Of a stretch of DNA of 64,000 nucleotides, positions 31,536-39,483 are shown in pieces. The DNA is from RGIG5579 sp045602025 (lineage in GTDB: Bacteria; Bacillota; Clostridia; Oscillospirales; SIG627): assembly GCA_045602025.1 (NCBI GenBank), contig JAZSAT010000015.1, positions 1 through 64,000 on the forward strand, written 5' to 3'. Position 1 is the first letter of the stretch, and each line of letters opens with the position of its first letter. Position numbers and translations under genes: made by a program. Under the pieces are notes generated by a model, which saw only the letters and a program-made list of their open reading frames with translations, was not told the origin of the DNA and searched no databases.

Positions 31536-32222
31536 ATTTTCGATCATTTCCGAGATGGTCACAAATTCATATCCGTTTTCAATCAAATAAGGGATGATTC
31601 TTCTCAGTGCCTCGGGGGTCGGAAGACGCTTGTCTTCAAGATCGTGAAAGAGAATAATGTCTCCGCCTGTGGCGTCTTCTTCCACCTTAGAGGCTACCGT
31701 GTCGGATTTTGGCATGCTCCAATCTCTTGTATCCAGCGACCACAAAATGCTCACATATCCCATTTTATCGAGAATATTTAAGGTCTCATCGTTATAAAAG
31801 CCTCCCGGAGGCCGAAAGACGATCGGTTTTTCTCCGGTGATCTCCTGCAGGATCTTTTCTGTTTTTTTCACTTCTTCCCGCAAAGCTTTTTCTGAAATTT
31901 TTGTAATATATGCGTGGGAATAGGTGTGATTGCCGATCTCATGTCCGGCATCAAAGATCATTTTGATCCTGTCCGGGTCTCTTTCTGCATTTTGACCGAT
32001 GACAAAAAAAGTTGCCGGAATTTTATATTCTTTTAAAATACTGAGAATCTCTTCTGTATTTTGTCTGCTGGGACCATCGTCAAAGGTGAGCGCGATCTTT
32101 TTGGTTTCAGTAGGGCTTTTTCGGTAAAGCTTTGCATCGGCACCTGTGGAAAAAGAAGCGGCGAAAACAAACAAAAAAACAAATGCAAAAAAGCTTGCGA
32201 TATTTCTTTTTATTCTTTGCAT
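31524..32222 (-). CDS. Polysaccharide deacetylase (NodB-type), secreted
   Basis: A 232-residue exported carbohydrate esterase family 4 enzyme. After a signal peptide (cut near ADA, residue 30) all five NodB motifs are visible: TFDDGP, the metal-binding GNHTYSH, RPPGG, DTRDW and ILFHD. It should remove N-acetyl groups from peptidoglycan or another amino-glycan outside the cell. It overlaps the upstream pdaA-like gene by 13 bp, so the two are co-translated. Catalytic Asp and His residues are all present. Exact glycan unknown. Confidence 0.92.
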   Translation of the reverse strand: MQRIKRNIASFFAFVFLFVFAASFSTGADAKLYRKSPTETKKIALTFDDGPSRQNTEEILSILKEYKIPATFFVIGQNAERDPDRIKMIFDAGHEIGNHTYSHAYITKISEKALREEVKKTEKILQEITGEKPIVFRPPGGFYNDETLNILDKMGYVSILWSLDTRDWSMPKSDTVASKVEEDATGGDIILFHDLEDKRLPTPEALRRIIPYLIENGYEFVTISEMIENEAE

Positions 32223-32950
32223 AATTCCTCCAAGGTACCGAAACGGTAGCCTTTTTCTTTCATGGCATCAATAAACCGGCCTAAGATCTTAGTGTTGGTT
32301 TCGGATGTGGGATGAAGAAGGATCACGGCTCCGTTGTGAACTCTTGACATCAAAAGATTCATTGCATATTCGGGGCTTTTTTGATTGTTATTATCCCAGT
32401 CTGCCCAAGCAAGGCTCCAAAAAACAGTTTTGTATCCGAGGGATGCGGTTTTCTCAAGCGCTTTATCGGTGTAAGCACCCTCCGGCGGACGGAAATAAGG
32501 ATCCAATTCATCCTCTGTTATTTCGCGGTACAGTGTCTCGAGACCAAGGATTTCCGATTCGATCTCCTTGTCTGACAGATGAGCGAAGTTTTTGTGATTT
32601 AAGCTGTGATTACAAATGAGATTTTTGTTTTCCCTCATTTTTTTGCAAAGATCCGGGTTTTCCTCTACAAAATGCTTCAGAATGAAAAAGGCACCCGTTA
32701 CTTCTTTTTCTTTCAGGATATCAACGATCTTTTCAACATTTCCGTTTTCATAGCCTGCGTCGAAGGTTAAATAAAGCACCTTTTCATCATTGCCGATCGC
32801 TTTCCCAAGGGAAGTATCCAAAGCAGGAAGCGAAGGCCTGTCATTTTGATTTTTGGAAGAAAAATACCAGTTTTTTGAAGAATCTTTTGCAGCAAAGGAA
32901 GAGCTTGAAAAGAAAATGACCGAAAGTAAAACAGCAATGATTTTTTTCAT
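32210..32950 (-). CDS. pdaA: PdaA-like delta-lactam polysaccharide deacetylase
   Basis: A 246-residue exported deacetylase with signal peptide (cut near SFA/AKDS). It carries the PdaA variant of motif 1, TFDAGYENG, in place of TFDDGP, followed by CNHSLNHKNF (metal His pair), FRPPEGAY, AWADWD and a C-terminal ILLHPTS. In Bacillus PdaA removes the acetyl group from muramic acid to allow muramic-delta-lactam formation in spore cortex. Its presence argues for an endospore-forming lineage, though the gene alone does not prove sporulation. ATG at 32950 has AAAGGAGGAATC. First gene of a two-gene deacetylase operon. Confidence 0.9.
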   Translation of the reverse strand: MKKIIAVLLSVIFFSSSSFAAKDSSKNWYFSSKNQNDRPSLPALDTSLGKAIGNDEKVLYLTFDAGYENGNVEKIVDILKEKEVTGAFFILKHFVEENPDLCKKMRENKNLICNHSLNHKNFAHLSDKEIESEILGLETLYREITEDELDPYFRPPEGAYTDKALEKTASLGYKTVFWSLAWADWDNNNQKSPEYAMNLLMSRVHNGAVILLHPTSETNTKILGRFIDAMKEKGYRFGTLEELCKE

Positions 32951-32990
32951 TTTTGATTCCTCCTTTACTGTTTTATTGTTTCAAAAAAAG

Positions 32991-33036
32991 AAAAAAATAT
33001 GATTGCCTGTTTTTTATAGCAATCACATTTTTTTCA
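32991..33036 (-). terminator. Terminator of the mecA-udg unit
   Basis: Minus strand TGTGATTGC / GCAATCATA around a 12-base loop, then TTTTTTTC, 5 bp after the glycosylase stop. Confidence 0.82.
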
Positions 33037-33040
33037 AAAA

Positions 33041-33610
33041 TTATTTTAACTTGTTGTATTCCTCTAAGATCTTTTTGAAGTCTAAAAGACTTTCCTTTTT
33101 CTTCTCAGGATCTCTTAAAAGCGCAGAAGGATGATAGGTGGCGATCACCCTCATACCGCCTCGGTCAAACCATTTTCCTCGTTCTTTTGTAATTCTAAAA
33201 TCAGGGTCAATGATCCTCTTTGCAGCAACTCTTCCGAGACAAACCAGGATTTTCGGTGAAAGAAGCGCGACCTGCTCTCTCAGGTAAGAAATGCATACCT
33301 CTTCCTCTTCCGGCAAAGGATCGCGGTTTCTCGGCGGTCTGCATTTTAAGATATTGGTAATGTAATAATCTTTTTTTTCAAGACCGGCGTATTCAAGATA
33401 AAGGTCCAGAAGGTTTCCTGCAGGGCCGACAAAGGGGAATCCCTTCAGATCCTCCTGTTCTCCCGGTGCTTCTCCTACAAAAAGAATTACAGGATCGGTG
33501 CCGCCTTTTCCAAAAACGGTGTTGGTTCTTGTTTTGGAAAGGGGACAGCGCGTGCAGGAAGAAACTTTATTGCAAAGGTCGGACAGAATCTGTTCTTTTT
33601 TGTTCTCCAT
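33041..33610 (-). CDS. Uracil-DNA glycosylase, type 4 (iron-sulphur)
   Basis: A 189-residue family-4 uracil-DNA glycosylase that excises uracil from deaminated DNA. Seen: the N-terminal SCTRCPLSKTR with the first two cluster cysteines, the active-site GEAPGEQEDLKGFPFVGPAG, the third cysteine in NILKCRPPRNRDP, the fourth in VCISYL, and the C-terminal TYHPSALLR. ATG 33610 is preferred over longer starts because it removes a basic tail unlike the family and has AAAGGAAAGAG upstream. It overlaps the 3' end of the mecA-like gene by 44 bp in another frame. Confidence 0.92.
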   Translation of the reverse strand: MENKKEQILSDLCNKVSSCTRCPLSKTRTNTVFGKGGTDPVILFVGEAPGEQEDLKGFPFVGPAGNLLDLYLEYAGLEKKDYYITNILKCRPPRNRDPLPEEEEVCISYLREQVALLSPKILVCLGRVAAKRIIDPDFRITKERGKWFDRGGMRVIATYHPSALLRDPEKKKESLLDFKKILEEYNKLK

Positions 33611-34106
33611 TATTCTCTTTCCTTTTATTCCAAAAAACTTTTCGGCATCGTGTTTTAAAATACATCTCGGACGGTAACGGGATCTTCTCGCCGAATTCAT
33701 AAAAAATATTTGGCACGCAGTGAGAAGGGGCGAGAGTGTAAAAATGCTCGTTTTTTGGGTTTTGATAAATTAAAAATTCGGAAACGGATTCCGAAAGACT
33801 TTCCATCGCACTGAAAAAAGAGTCAAAAGAGGGGAAAAGGAAACAATCCACAGGATCTTCTTTTTCAAGCTTTGTGACAAAAAGGTCGCATCCGCCTTTT
33901 TCAATCGGGTAAAGCTGTATGTAGATCTTTTCTCCACGGGTATCGAAGCCCGTTTCTTTTTTTGCAATTTCAAACAGCTCCCGAAAGATGCGCCTTCCTT
34001 TTTTGCTGTCATAGTCAAATTCTTCCGGGGTGATTTCCAATTCCTCAAGATCCTCTTTTGTCAGATGTATCCGGATCTCACTGTTGCCTTCGCGGTATAA
34101 TTCCAA
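33567..34106 (-). CDS. mecA: MecA-family adaptor protein
   Basis: A 179-residue homologue of MecA, the adaptor that hands substrates to the ClpC-ClpP protease. The N-terminal substrate-binding domain is clear (IRIHLTKEDLEELEITPEEF, then KGRRIFRELFEIAKKETGF and GGCDLFVTKLE). The C-terminal ClpC-binding domain follows but the chain is somewhat shorter than Bacillus MecA (about 218). Start is TTG at 34106 with GTGAGGCG seven bases upstream. The last 44 bp overlap the uracil-DNA glycosylase gene, linking their expression. Targets cannot be read from sequence; clpC is not in the window. Confidence 0.85.
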   Translation of the reverse strand: MELYREGNSEIRIHLTKEDLEELEITPEEFDYDSKKGRRIFRELFEIAKKETGFDTRGEKIYIQLYPIEKGGCDLFVTKLEKEDPVDCFLFPSFDSFFSAMESLSESVSEFLIYQNPKNEHFYTLAPSHCVPNIFYEFGEKIPLPSEMYFKTRCRKVFWNKRKENNGEQKRTDSVRPLQ

Positions 34107-34135
34107 ATGATCGCCTCACTTCATTCTACTATTTC

Positions 34136-34163
34136 AGTATAAGCAAAAAAGAGATTTTGGCAA
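34136..34163 (-). promoter_or_regulatory. Promoter of the mecA-udg unit
   Basis: Minus strand TTGCCA, 16 bp, TATACT, about 29 bp before the TTG start. The rest of the 160-bp divergent gap is AT-rich with no other clear site. Confidence 0.65.
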
Positions 34164-34266
34164 CCGAAAGATTATGGCAAAAGTGGTTTTACTTGTTAAA
34201 TCTTACTCTTTTTTTGTTCCAAATTCAATATTTTATCAAAAAGTTCTATGTTTTTTCTCCATTTAA

Positions 34267-34295
34267 TTGACAAAAGAGAAAAGGTATTTTACAAT
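34267..34295 (+). promoter_or_regulatory. Promoter of the ABC-DUF1854-ABC operon
   Basis: TTGACA, 17 bp, TACAAT; 28 bp from the -10 box to ATG 34324. It overlaps the apparent upstream in-frame start at 34267, which is therefore not used. Confidence 0.88.
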
Positions 34296-34323
34296 ATTTA
34301 CGGATAAAATTGAGGTTAAGATT

Positions 34324-36621
34324 ATGGTAAAAAATCTACCCGCGGAAATTCAGTCCGTTTTTCAAAAAAAAGGAATCATAATTGACGAAGCACAACTTGT
34401 TCTCAAGACCGATATGGGCAGGGAAGTGTTCTTTTGTGACGCTTATACAGTGGCCACAAAGGAAGGCATCGCTACGCTCTTTTCTTTGAAGTCTTTGGAG
34501 AGAAAGGAGGGTGCTTCTTTCTTTTCACCGAAAAAGAGTAAAGAAGTAGTGAAAGGATTTGATTACTTCTTTTTACCGTTTGAGGATGTGAAAAAATTAA
34601 AATGTGAGGAACAGATCTCTACCCTCCGTTTAATTGCCGAAAAAGAAAACGGCGAGGAGGAATGTCTTTTCTACGCTACTGCCGCATGCAGAAAACGGCT
34701 TTTTGACTTTTGTGAGAGGGTTCAGCATTTTATAGAAAAAGGATCTTTTCCGGAGAGGGAGGGAAGCGTACGGGAGGATATTTGCCCCATTTGCCAAAAC
34801 CCCTATCAGGATCGGGAAAGGAAAATTTGCAAGCATTGCTTTGGAAAGCAAACGCTTGTCAAAAAGCTGATCCCCTTTCTCCTTCGGTATAAAAAATATA
34901 TTTTTCTTGTTGTTCTTACCCTTTTGCTTACAAGCTTTGTTGGGATTTTTACGCCGTATCTGAATAACAAGGCTCTTTACGATGAAGTGCTCAGACCGGA
35001 TTCTCCTTTTTACGGAAAGGTTCTCGGCCTTGTGATCTCTATCGCTTTGGTGGGGCTTCTTCAGGCTGTGATCAATATGCTCAGTACGATTGTGGGAGCA
35101 AAGGTTTCGGCTTTTGTTTCATACGATCTGAAAAAAACAATTTTTTCTTCTTTTGAGCGGTTGTCTTTTTCCTTCTTTACCTCCCGCCATACGGGAAGAC
35201 TGATCACCCAGATCAATTCCGATGCAGAAACCCTGTACTGGTTTTTCTGCGAGGGTGTTCCTTACTTTTTCGTCAATGTTTTTCAGATCATCGGTATCGT
35301 GATCGTGATGCTTACCATTCATGTTCCTTTGACCTTGATCATTCTGATTCCCGTCCCGCTGATGTTTTTGGGCTACTTTTTTGCACTCAAAATGTTTCGC
35401 CGCCTATATGCGGAAAATCATACCAACCGTTCCCGCTTCAATTCCGTTCTTTCCGATGTTCTCGGCGGTATGAGAATTGTCAAAGCCTTTTCCAGAGAGG
35501 AAACGGAGATCGGTCGTTTTGATGAAAAAAGCAGAGCACTTGGCGCTACAAAACTCGAGATCGACATTAAAAACCACACTATTTTCCCCCTTTTGAATTT
35601 GGGTGTCCGTCTTGGTACTTATCTGGTATGGGGGATTGGCGGCTGGTTTGTTTTGAAGGAAAGTGCTGTTCCCGGCAGCGGCATCTCCTTCGGTGTTCTC
35701 AGCCTTTTTGTTTCTTATCTGACCATGATCTATACACCTCTGAACTTTTTCGCAGGGTTTATCAGTCAGATTGCAAACGGAATGAATGCACTGAAAAGAC
35801 TGTTTCAGATTATGGATACCCCACCGGAAGTGAAGGAAAAAGAAGGTGCTGTCTCTCTCGAGAAGATTTCGGGTGAAGTGGTTTTTGATCGCGTGAATTT
35901 TTCATATGTTCCCGGTAAGAAGGCCATTTGCGATATGTCTTTTCGCGTTCCCGCAGGGAAAACTCTCGGCATTGTCGGTCATACCGGCGCTGGAAAAAGT
36001 ACCATTGCCAATCTGATCACCCGTCTGTACGATCCGGATTCCGGATCAATTCGGATCGACGGTCACGATCTTCGCGATGTTACGCTGAAAACGCTCCGTG
36101 AAAATGTAGCCATCGTTTCTCAGGAAACCTATCTTTTCCGCGGCACGATTTTAGACAATATTCGCTATGCATCTCCGGAAGCAACTTATGAAGAAGTGCT
36201 TGCTGCTTCCAAAGCTTCCGGGTGTCACGATTTCATTATGGCACTTCCCGACGGATACAATACCATGGTGGGAATGGATAAAAGACTACTCTCGGGCGGT
36301 GAAAAGCAAAGGGTCTCCATCGCCCGCGCGATTTTGAAGGACCCTGCAATTTTGATCTTGGACGAAGCAACTGCTGCGATGGATACCAAAACCGAAAGAA
36401 AGATCCAGGAAGCACTGCAGGTCATTTCCCGGGACCGCACAACCATCACCATTGCCCACCGTCTTTCCACTCTTCGTGATGCAGATCGTCTGATCGTGGT
36501 GGAAAACGGTGCACTTGTGGGAGAGGGAACACATCGAGAGCTTTTAGAAAACTGTGAGGTTTATCACAAACTTTATCATCTTCAGATGGAAGCAATGAAA
36601 ACCATCGGAATTGAAGAATAG
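34324..36621 (+). CDS. ABC exporter subunit A with N-terminal zinc ribbon
   Basis: A 765-residue half-transporter. An N-terminal globular region (1-150) of unknown fold is followed by a zinc ribbon (CPIC at 154-157, CKHC at 169-172), six membrane helices (about 190-470) and a nucleotide-binding domain: Walker A GHTGAGKST, signature LSGGEKQR, Walker B ILILDEAT with the catalytic Glu, and the H-loop IAHRLS. All ATP-site residues look intact. Gene order subunit A, DUF1854, subunit B is conserved in other bacteria, and the DUF1854 family is associated there with cyanophycin metabolism; no cyanophycin gene is seen here. Substrate unknown. Confidence 0.9.
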   Translation: MVKNLPAEIQSVFQKKGIIIDEAQLVLKTDMGREVFFCDAYTVATKEGIATLFSLKSLERKEGASFFSPKKSKEVVKGFDYFFLPFEDVKKLKCEEQISTLRLIAEKENGEEECLFYATAACRKRLFDFCERVQHFIEKGSFPEREGSVREDICPICQNPYQDRERKICKHCFGKQTLVKKLIPFLLRYKKYIFLVVLTLLLTSFVGIFTPYLNNKALYDEVLRPDSPFYGKVLGLVISIALVGLLQAVINMLSTIVGAKVSAFVSYDLKKTIFSSFERLSFSFFTSRHTGRLITQINSDAETLYWFFCEGVPYFFVNVFQIIGIVIVMLTIHVPLTLIILIPVPLMFLGYFFALKMFRRLYAENHTNRSRFNSVLSDVLGGMRIVKAFSREETEIGRFDEKSRALGATKLEIDIKNHTIFPLLNLGVRLGTYLVWGIGGWFVLKESAVPGSGISFGVLSLFVSYLTMIYTPLNFFAGFISQIANGMNALKRLFQIMDTPPEVKEKEGAVSLEKISGEVVFDRVNFSYVPGKKAICDMSFRVPAGKTLGIVGHTGAGKSTIANLITRLYDPDSGSIRIDGHDLRDVTLKTLRENVAIVSQETYLFRGTILDNIRYASPEATYEEVLAASKASGCHDFIMALPDGYNTMVGMDKRLLSGGEKQRVSIARAILKDPAILILDEATAAMDTKTERKIQEALQVISRDRTTITIAHRLSTLRDADRLIVVENGALVGEGTHRELLENCEVYHKLYHLQMEAMKTIGIEE

Positions 36622-36633
36622 GAGGAAAGAAAT

Positions 36634-37146
36634 TTGATTCAAGGTCTTGAAACCATAACCGATTCTTATCTTTTAAATTGTGAAAATGCAGAGTTTTTTC
36701 TTTCTTCCAAAGGACTTTTGATGGTTCATGTGAAGGAAAAGGATTTCGAGGGCAGAGCTTTTGTCAGTCTTGCCTTCCCGTTTGAAACGGAAGAGGAATA
36801 CATCTGTATACAAAACGAAGAAAAGGAAGAAGTCGGTATGATCCGTTCTCTTTCCGATCTGAAGAAAGAAGAAATCGCTCTTCTGAAAGACGAAATAAAA
36901 AAGAAGTATTTTGCCCCGAAAATTTTGAAGATCAAAAAGCTCACCGAGCGTTACGGCTCTTCCTATTGGGACTGCGATACCGACTACGGCTTCCGAAAAT
37001 TCACCGTAAAGGATGCACACAGAAACATTTTGCGTCTCGGAGAGGACAGAGCATTCGTTGTGGATGTGGATGGCTGCCGATATGAAATCGAAAGCCTTGA
37101 AAAATTGGATAAAAAAAGCCATTCCAAAATTGAGATCTATTTGTAA
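36634..37146 (+). CDS. DUF1854 family protein
   Basis: A 170-residue soluble protein matching DUF1854: AFPFETEEEYICIQNEE-like centre, IRSLSDLKKEE, then KKYFAPKILKIKKLTERYGS and the C-terminal VDVDGCRYEIESLEKLD. Members are commonly encoded between two ABC half-transporters, exactly as here, and are annotated elsewhere as cyanophycin-metabolism associated. It starts at TTG 36634 behind a GGAGGAAAG site and lies 12 bp after subunit A and 14 bp before subunit B. Probably an accessory regulator or substrate-handling protein; no enzymatic motif is visible. Confidence 0.88.
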   Translation: MIQGLETITDSYLLNCENAEFFLSSKGLLMVHVKEKDFEGRAFVSLAFPFETEEEYICIQNEEKEEVGMIRSLSDLKKEEIALLKDEIKKKYFAPKILKIKKLTERYGSSYWDCDTDYGFRKFTVKDAHRNILRLGEDRAFVVDVDGCRYEIESLEKLDKKSHSKIEIYL

Positions 37147-37160
37147 TTAAGGAGCTTGGG

Positions 37161-39383
37161 TTGGAACAGAAATTAACGGAAAAGCGGGAACTGGAGGATC
37201 TTTCTTCTGATTTTGAAATCCGCACCGGTGATCAGATGATCTTCTCCTTTCTCACCAATCTGGATGAGAAGGGGAGCAGGGAAGAAAGAAGAGCCTTCTT
37301 CGGAAAAAAAGGAATCCATACTGTTTCCTGCGACTCGGAAGAGGTCAGGTCCTTTCCATTTCTAAAAATTGAAGATGCACGCTTTGAAAGCTTTGTGGGT
37401 GGTACTGCCTGTTTGATCCTTTTTGAAGGAGAATGGGTGGAGTTTTGTCGTGCCTTCGGTGCGGAAAAAGCAAACCTTTCCCAATTTGTCCGCATTTTAA
37501 AAGAAGTGATCGACGGTGTTCTTTTACCTGAAAATGCAGTGTTTGTTCCACGCATTTCCATTTGCCCCAAGTGCCGTCGACCTTTGGCAAAAGGAAGTCG
37601 GATTTGCCCTTCCTGTACGGAAAAAAAAGGAATGTTCGGAAGACTTTTATCTTTGATGAAAGGAAATTATCTCTGGATTCTTCTTTCCATTTTCCTATTC
37701 TTCTTCCATTCCGTTCTTAACATGCTTCTTCCCATTTTACAGGGAAGGTTTGTAGATCGTTTTTTGAATAGTGGTGACTCTTCTCAGGTTCTTGCCAATT
37801 ATCTGCCCGCCGTTTTAGTGGTTTGTTCCATGGCACTTGTGAGGATATTTGCAGTTCTTTCCACCGTATTCAGAAACAATATTTTATCCAAGGTCAGCGT
37901 AAAAACCGTTCTTGAGATCAGAAGTCGCCTTTACGAAAAGATCCAGTCTCTTTCCGTTGCAGGTATTTCTCGCCACACTGCCGGTGATCTGATGAACCGT
38001 GTTTCCGGTGATACCAATATCATTTCTCAGTTTTTGACCAATTTTCTTCCCGGAATTTTAGAGCAGGCTTTCGTGGTCATTTTTGTATCCGTTGTGCTTT
38101 TTTCCTATTCTCCGAAGATGGCACTTATGATTCTCTTTCCCACGCCTTTTGTTGCGATCCTTTTCCGTTTTCGATGGAAAAGAACACACCGCTTGTATCG
38201 TCGTCAGTGGATTGAAAATTCCAAGGCGAACACACTGCTTCACGATGTGTTCAACGGAGTTCGTGTGGTAAAGGTCTTCGGCACCGAGAAAAACGAAATT
38301 GAAAAGTACGACCGTGCCGTAGCCACCCTTCGTGATATTTCCGTGCGCAATGAAACCGCTTGGGCGAAGCTTGTTCCGTATACGGAATATCTGCTTCAAC
38401 TGGGTAACTTTATTCTCCTTTACTATGCAGGAAACGAGATCTTAAATGCCAATATGACTATCGGTCAATTGACTATGCTTTCTTCTTTTGTAACCCTTCT
38501 TTACGCACCTCTTCGAACCATGGCAAACTACCCCCGCCGTATTCAACAAGCAATGACTGCGGTTGCCAAGGTTTTTGAGGTGATGGACGAAGAGCCCGAT
38601 GTGGCGGACAAGGAAAATGCCACTGACATCAAGATGAAGGGCGAAGTAAAGATCGATAAGATCTGGTTTGGTTATGATGAGAACGAAAATGTTCTGGAAA
38701 ATGTTTCCGTAACCGTTTCTCCCGGTGAGATGCTGGGCATTGTTGGAAAAAGCGGTGTCGGTAAAAGTACATTGATCAACCTTGTGATGCGTCTTTATGA
38801 TGTGGATCGCGGCAATATTTTCATCGACGGTATTGATGTGCGGGATATTTCTCAGCATTCTCTTCGCTCTCAGATTGGTGTAGTTTTGCAGGAGGCATTT
38901 CTGTTTTCAGGAACCGTCTTTGAAAATCTTGCCTATGCAAAGCCGGATGCCACCTATGAAGAGGTAATTCGCGCAGCTCGTCTTGCAGGAGCTCACGAGT
39001 TTATTATGAAATTACCTGATGGGTACGATACTACCGTTGGTGAAAAAGGGTATACGCTTTCAGGCGGCGAAAGACAAAGAATCACCATTGCCCGTGCGAT
39101 TCTTCACGACCCGAAGATCCTGATCCTTGATGAAGCGACCAGTGCCCTGGATACGGAAACGGAAAAAAAGATCCAGGATGCTCTTGCATATCTTTGCAAG
39201 GACCGTACTACCATTGCCATTGCGCACAGGCTTTCTACCCTCCGCAATGCGACAAAGATTCTGGTTTTGGATAATAAGACTGTTGCAGAGATTGGCACCC
39301 ACGAGGAATTGATGAAAAACGAAAACGGAATTTATCATTCTCTTGTTATTGCGCAAAGAGAAATGTCGAAAGTTGAAAAATAA
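37161..39383 (+). CDS. ABC exporter subunit B with N-terminal zinc ribbon
   Basis: A 740-residue partner of subunit A with the same plan: N-terminal globular region (1-130), zinc ribbon (CPKC at 135-138, CPSC at 149-152), six helices (about 165-445) and an ATPase domain with GKSGVGKST, TLSGGERQR, ILILDEATSALD and IAHRLS. Both ATP sites of the presumed heterodimer therefore look catalytic. The start is TTG 37161 with AAGGAGCTTGGG upstream. No clear terminator follows; the glyS promoter begins within 25 bp. Export direction is inferred from the fused membrane-ATPase arrangement. Confidence 0.9.
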   Translation: MEQKLTEKRELEDLSSDFEIRTGDQMIFSFLTNLDEKGSREERRAFFGKKGIHTVSCDSEEVRSFPFLKIEDARFESFVGGTACLILFEGEWVEFCRAFGAEKANLSQFVRILKEVIDGVLLPENAVFVPRISICPKCRRPLAKGSRICPSCTEKKGMFGRLLSLMKGNYLWILLSIFLFFFHSVLNMLLPILQGRFVDRFLNSGDSSQVLANYLPAVLVVCSMALVRIFAVLSTVFRNNILSKVSVKTVLEIRSRLYEKIQSLSVAGISRHTAGDLMNRVSGDTNIISQFLTNFLPGILEQAFVVIFVSVVLFSYSPKMALMILFPTPFVAILFRFRWKRTHRLYRRQWIENSKANTLLHDVFNGVRVVKVFGTEKNEIEKYDRAVATLRDISVRNETAWAKLVPYTEYLLQLGNFILLYYAGNEILNANMTIGQLTMLSSFVTLLYAPLRTMANYPRRIQQAMTAVAKVFEVMDEEPDVADKENATDIKMKGEVKIDKIWFGYDENENVLENVSVTVSPGEMLGIVGKSGVGKSTLINLVMRLYDVDRGNIFIDGIDVRDISQHSLRSQIGVVLQEAFLFSGTVFENLAYAKPDATYEEVIRAARLAGAHEFIMKLPDGYDTTVGEKGYTLSGGERQRITIARAILHDPKILILDEATSALDTETEKKIQDALAYLCKDRTTIAIAHRLSTLRNATKILVLDNKTVAEIGTHEELMKNENGIYHSLVIAQREMSKVEK

Positions 39384-39404
39384 AAAAACAAATTGATCAA
39401 ATGT

Positions 39405-39432
39405 TTGACATTTTACTTGAAATATGTATAAT
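39405..39432 (+). promoter_or_regulatory. glyS promoter
   Basis: TTGACA, 16 bp, TATAAT. The leader to the ATG is only about 45 nt. Confidence 0.87.
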
Positions 39433-39483
39433 GATTAGAAGTTTCACCCGGTCACCAATCGGGGAAGAAAGAGAGGAATAAAA

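Noticed and set aside
34267..34323. Upstream TTG start for the first ABC subunit
   Set aside because: The codon is part of the -35 box TTGACA, so it is not transcribed.
39433..39483. T-box leader upstream of glyS
   Set aside because: The leader is only about 45 nt and has neither a specifier stem nor a TGG-type antiterminator bulge.
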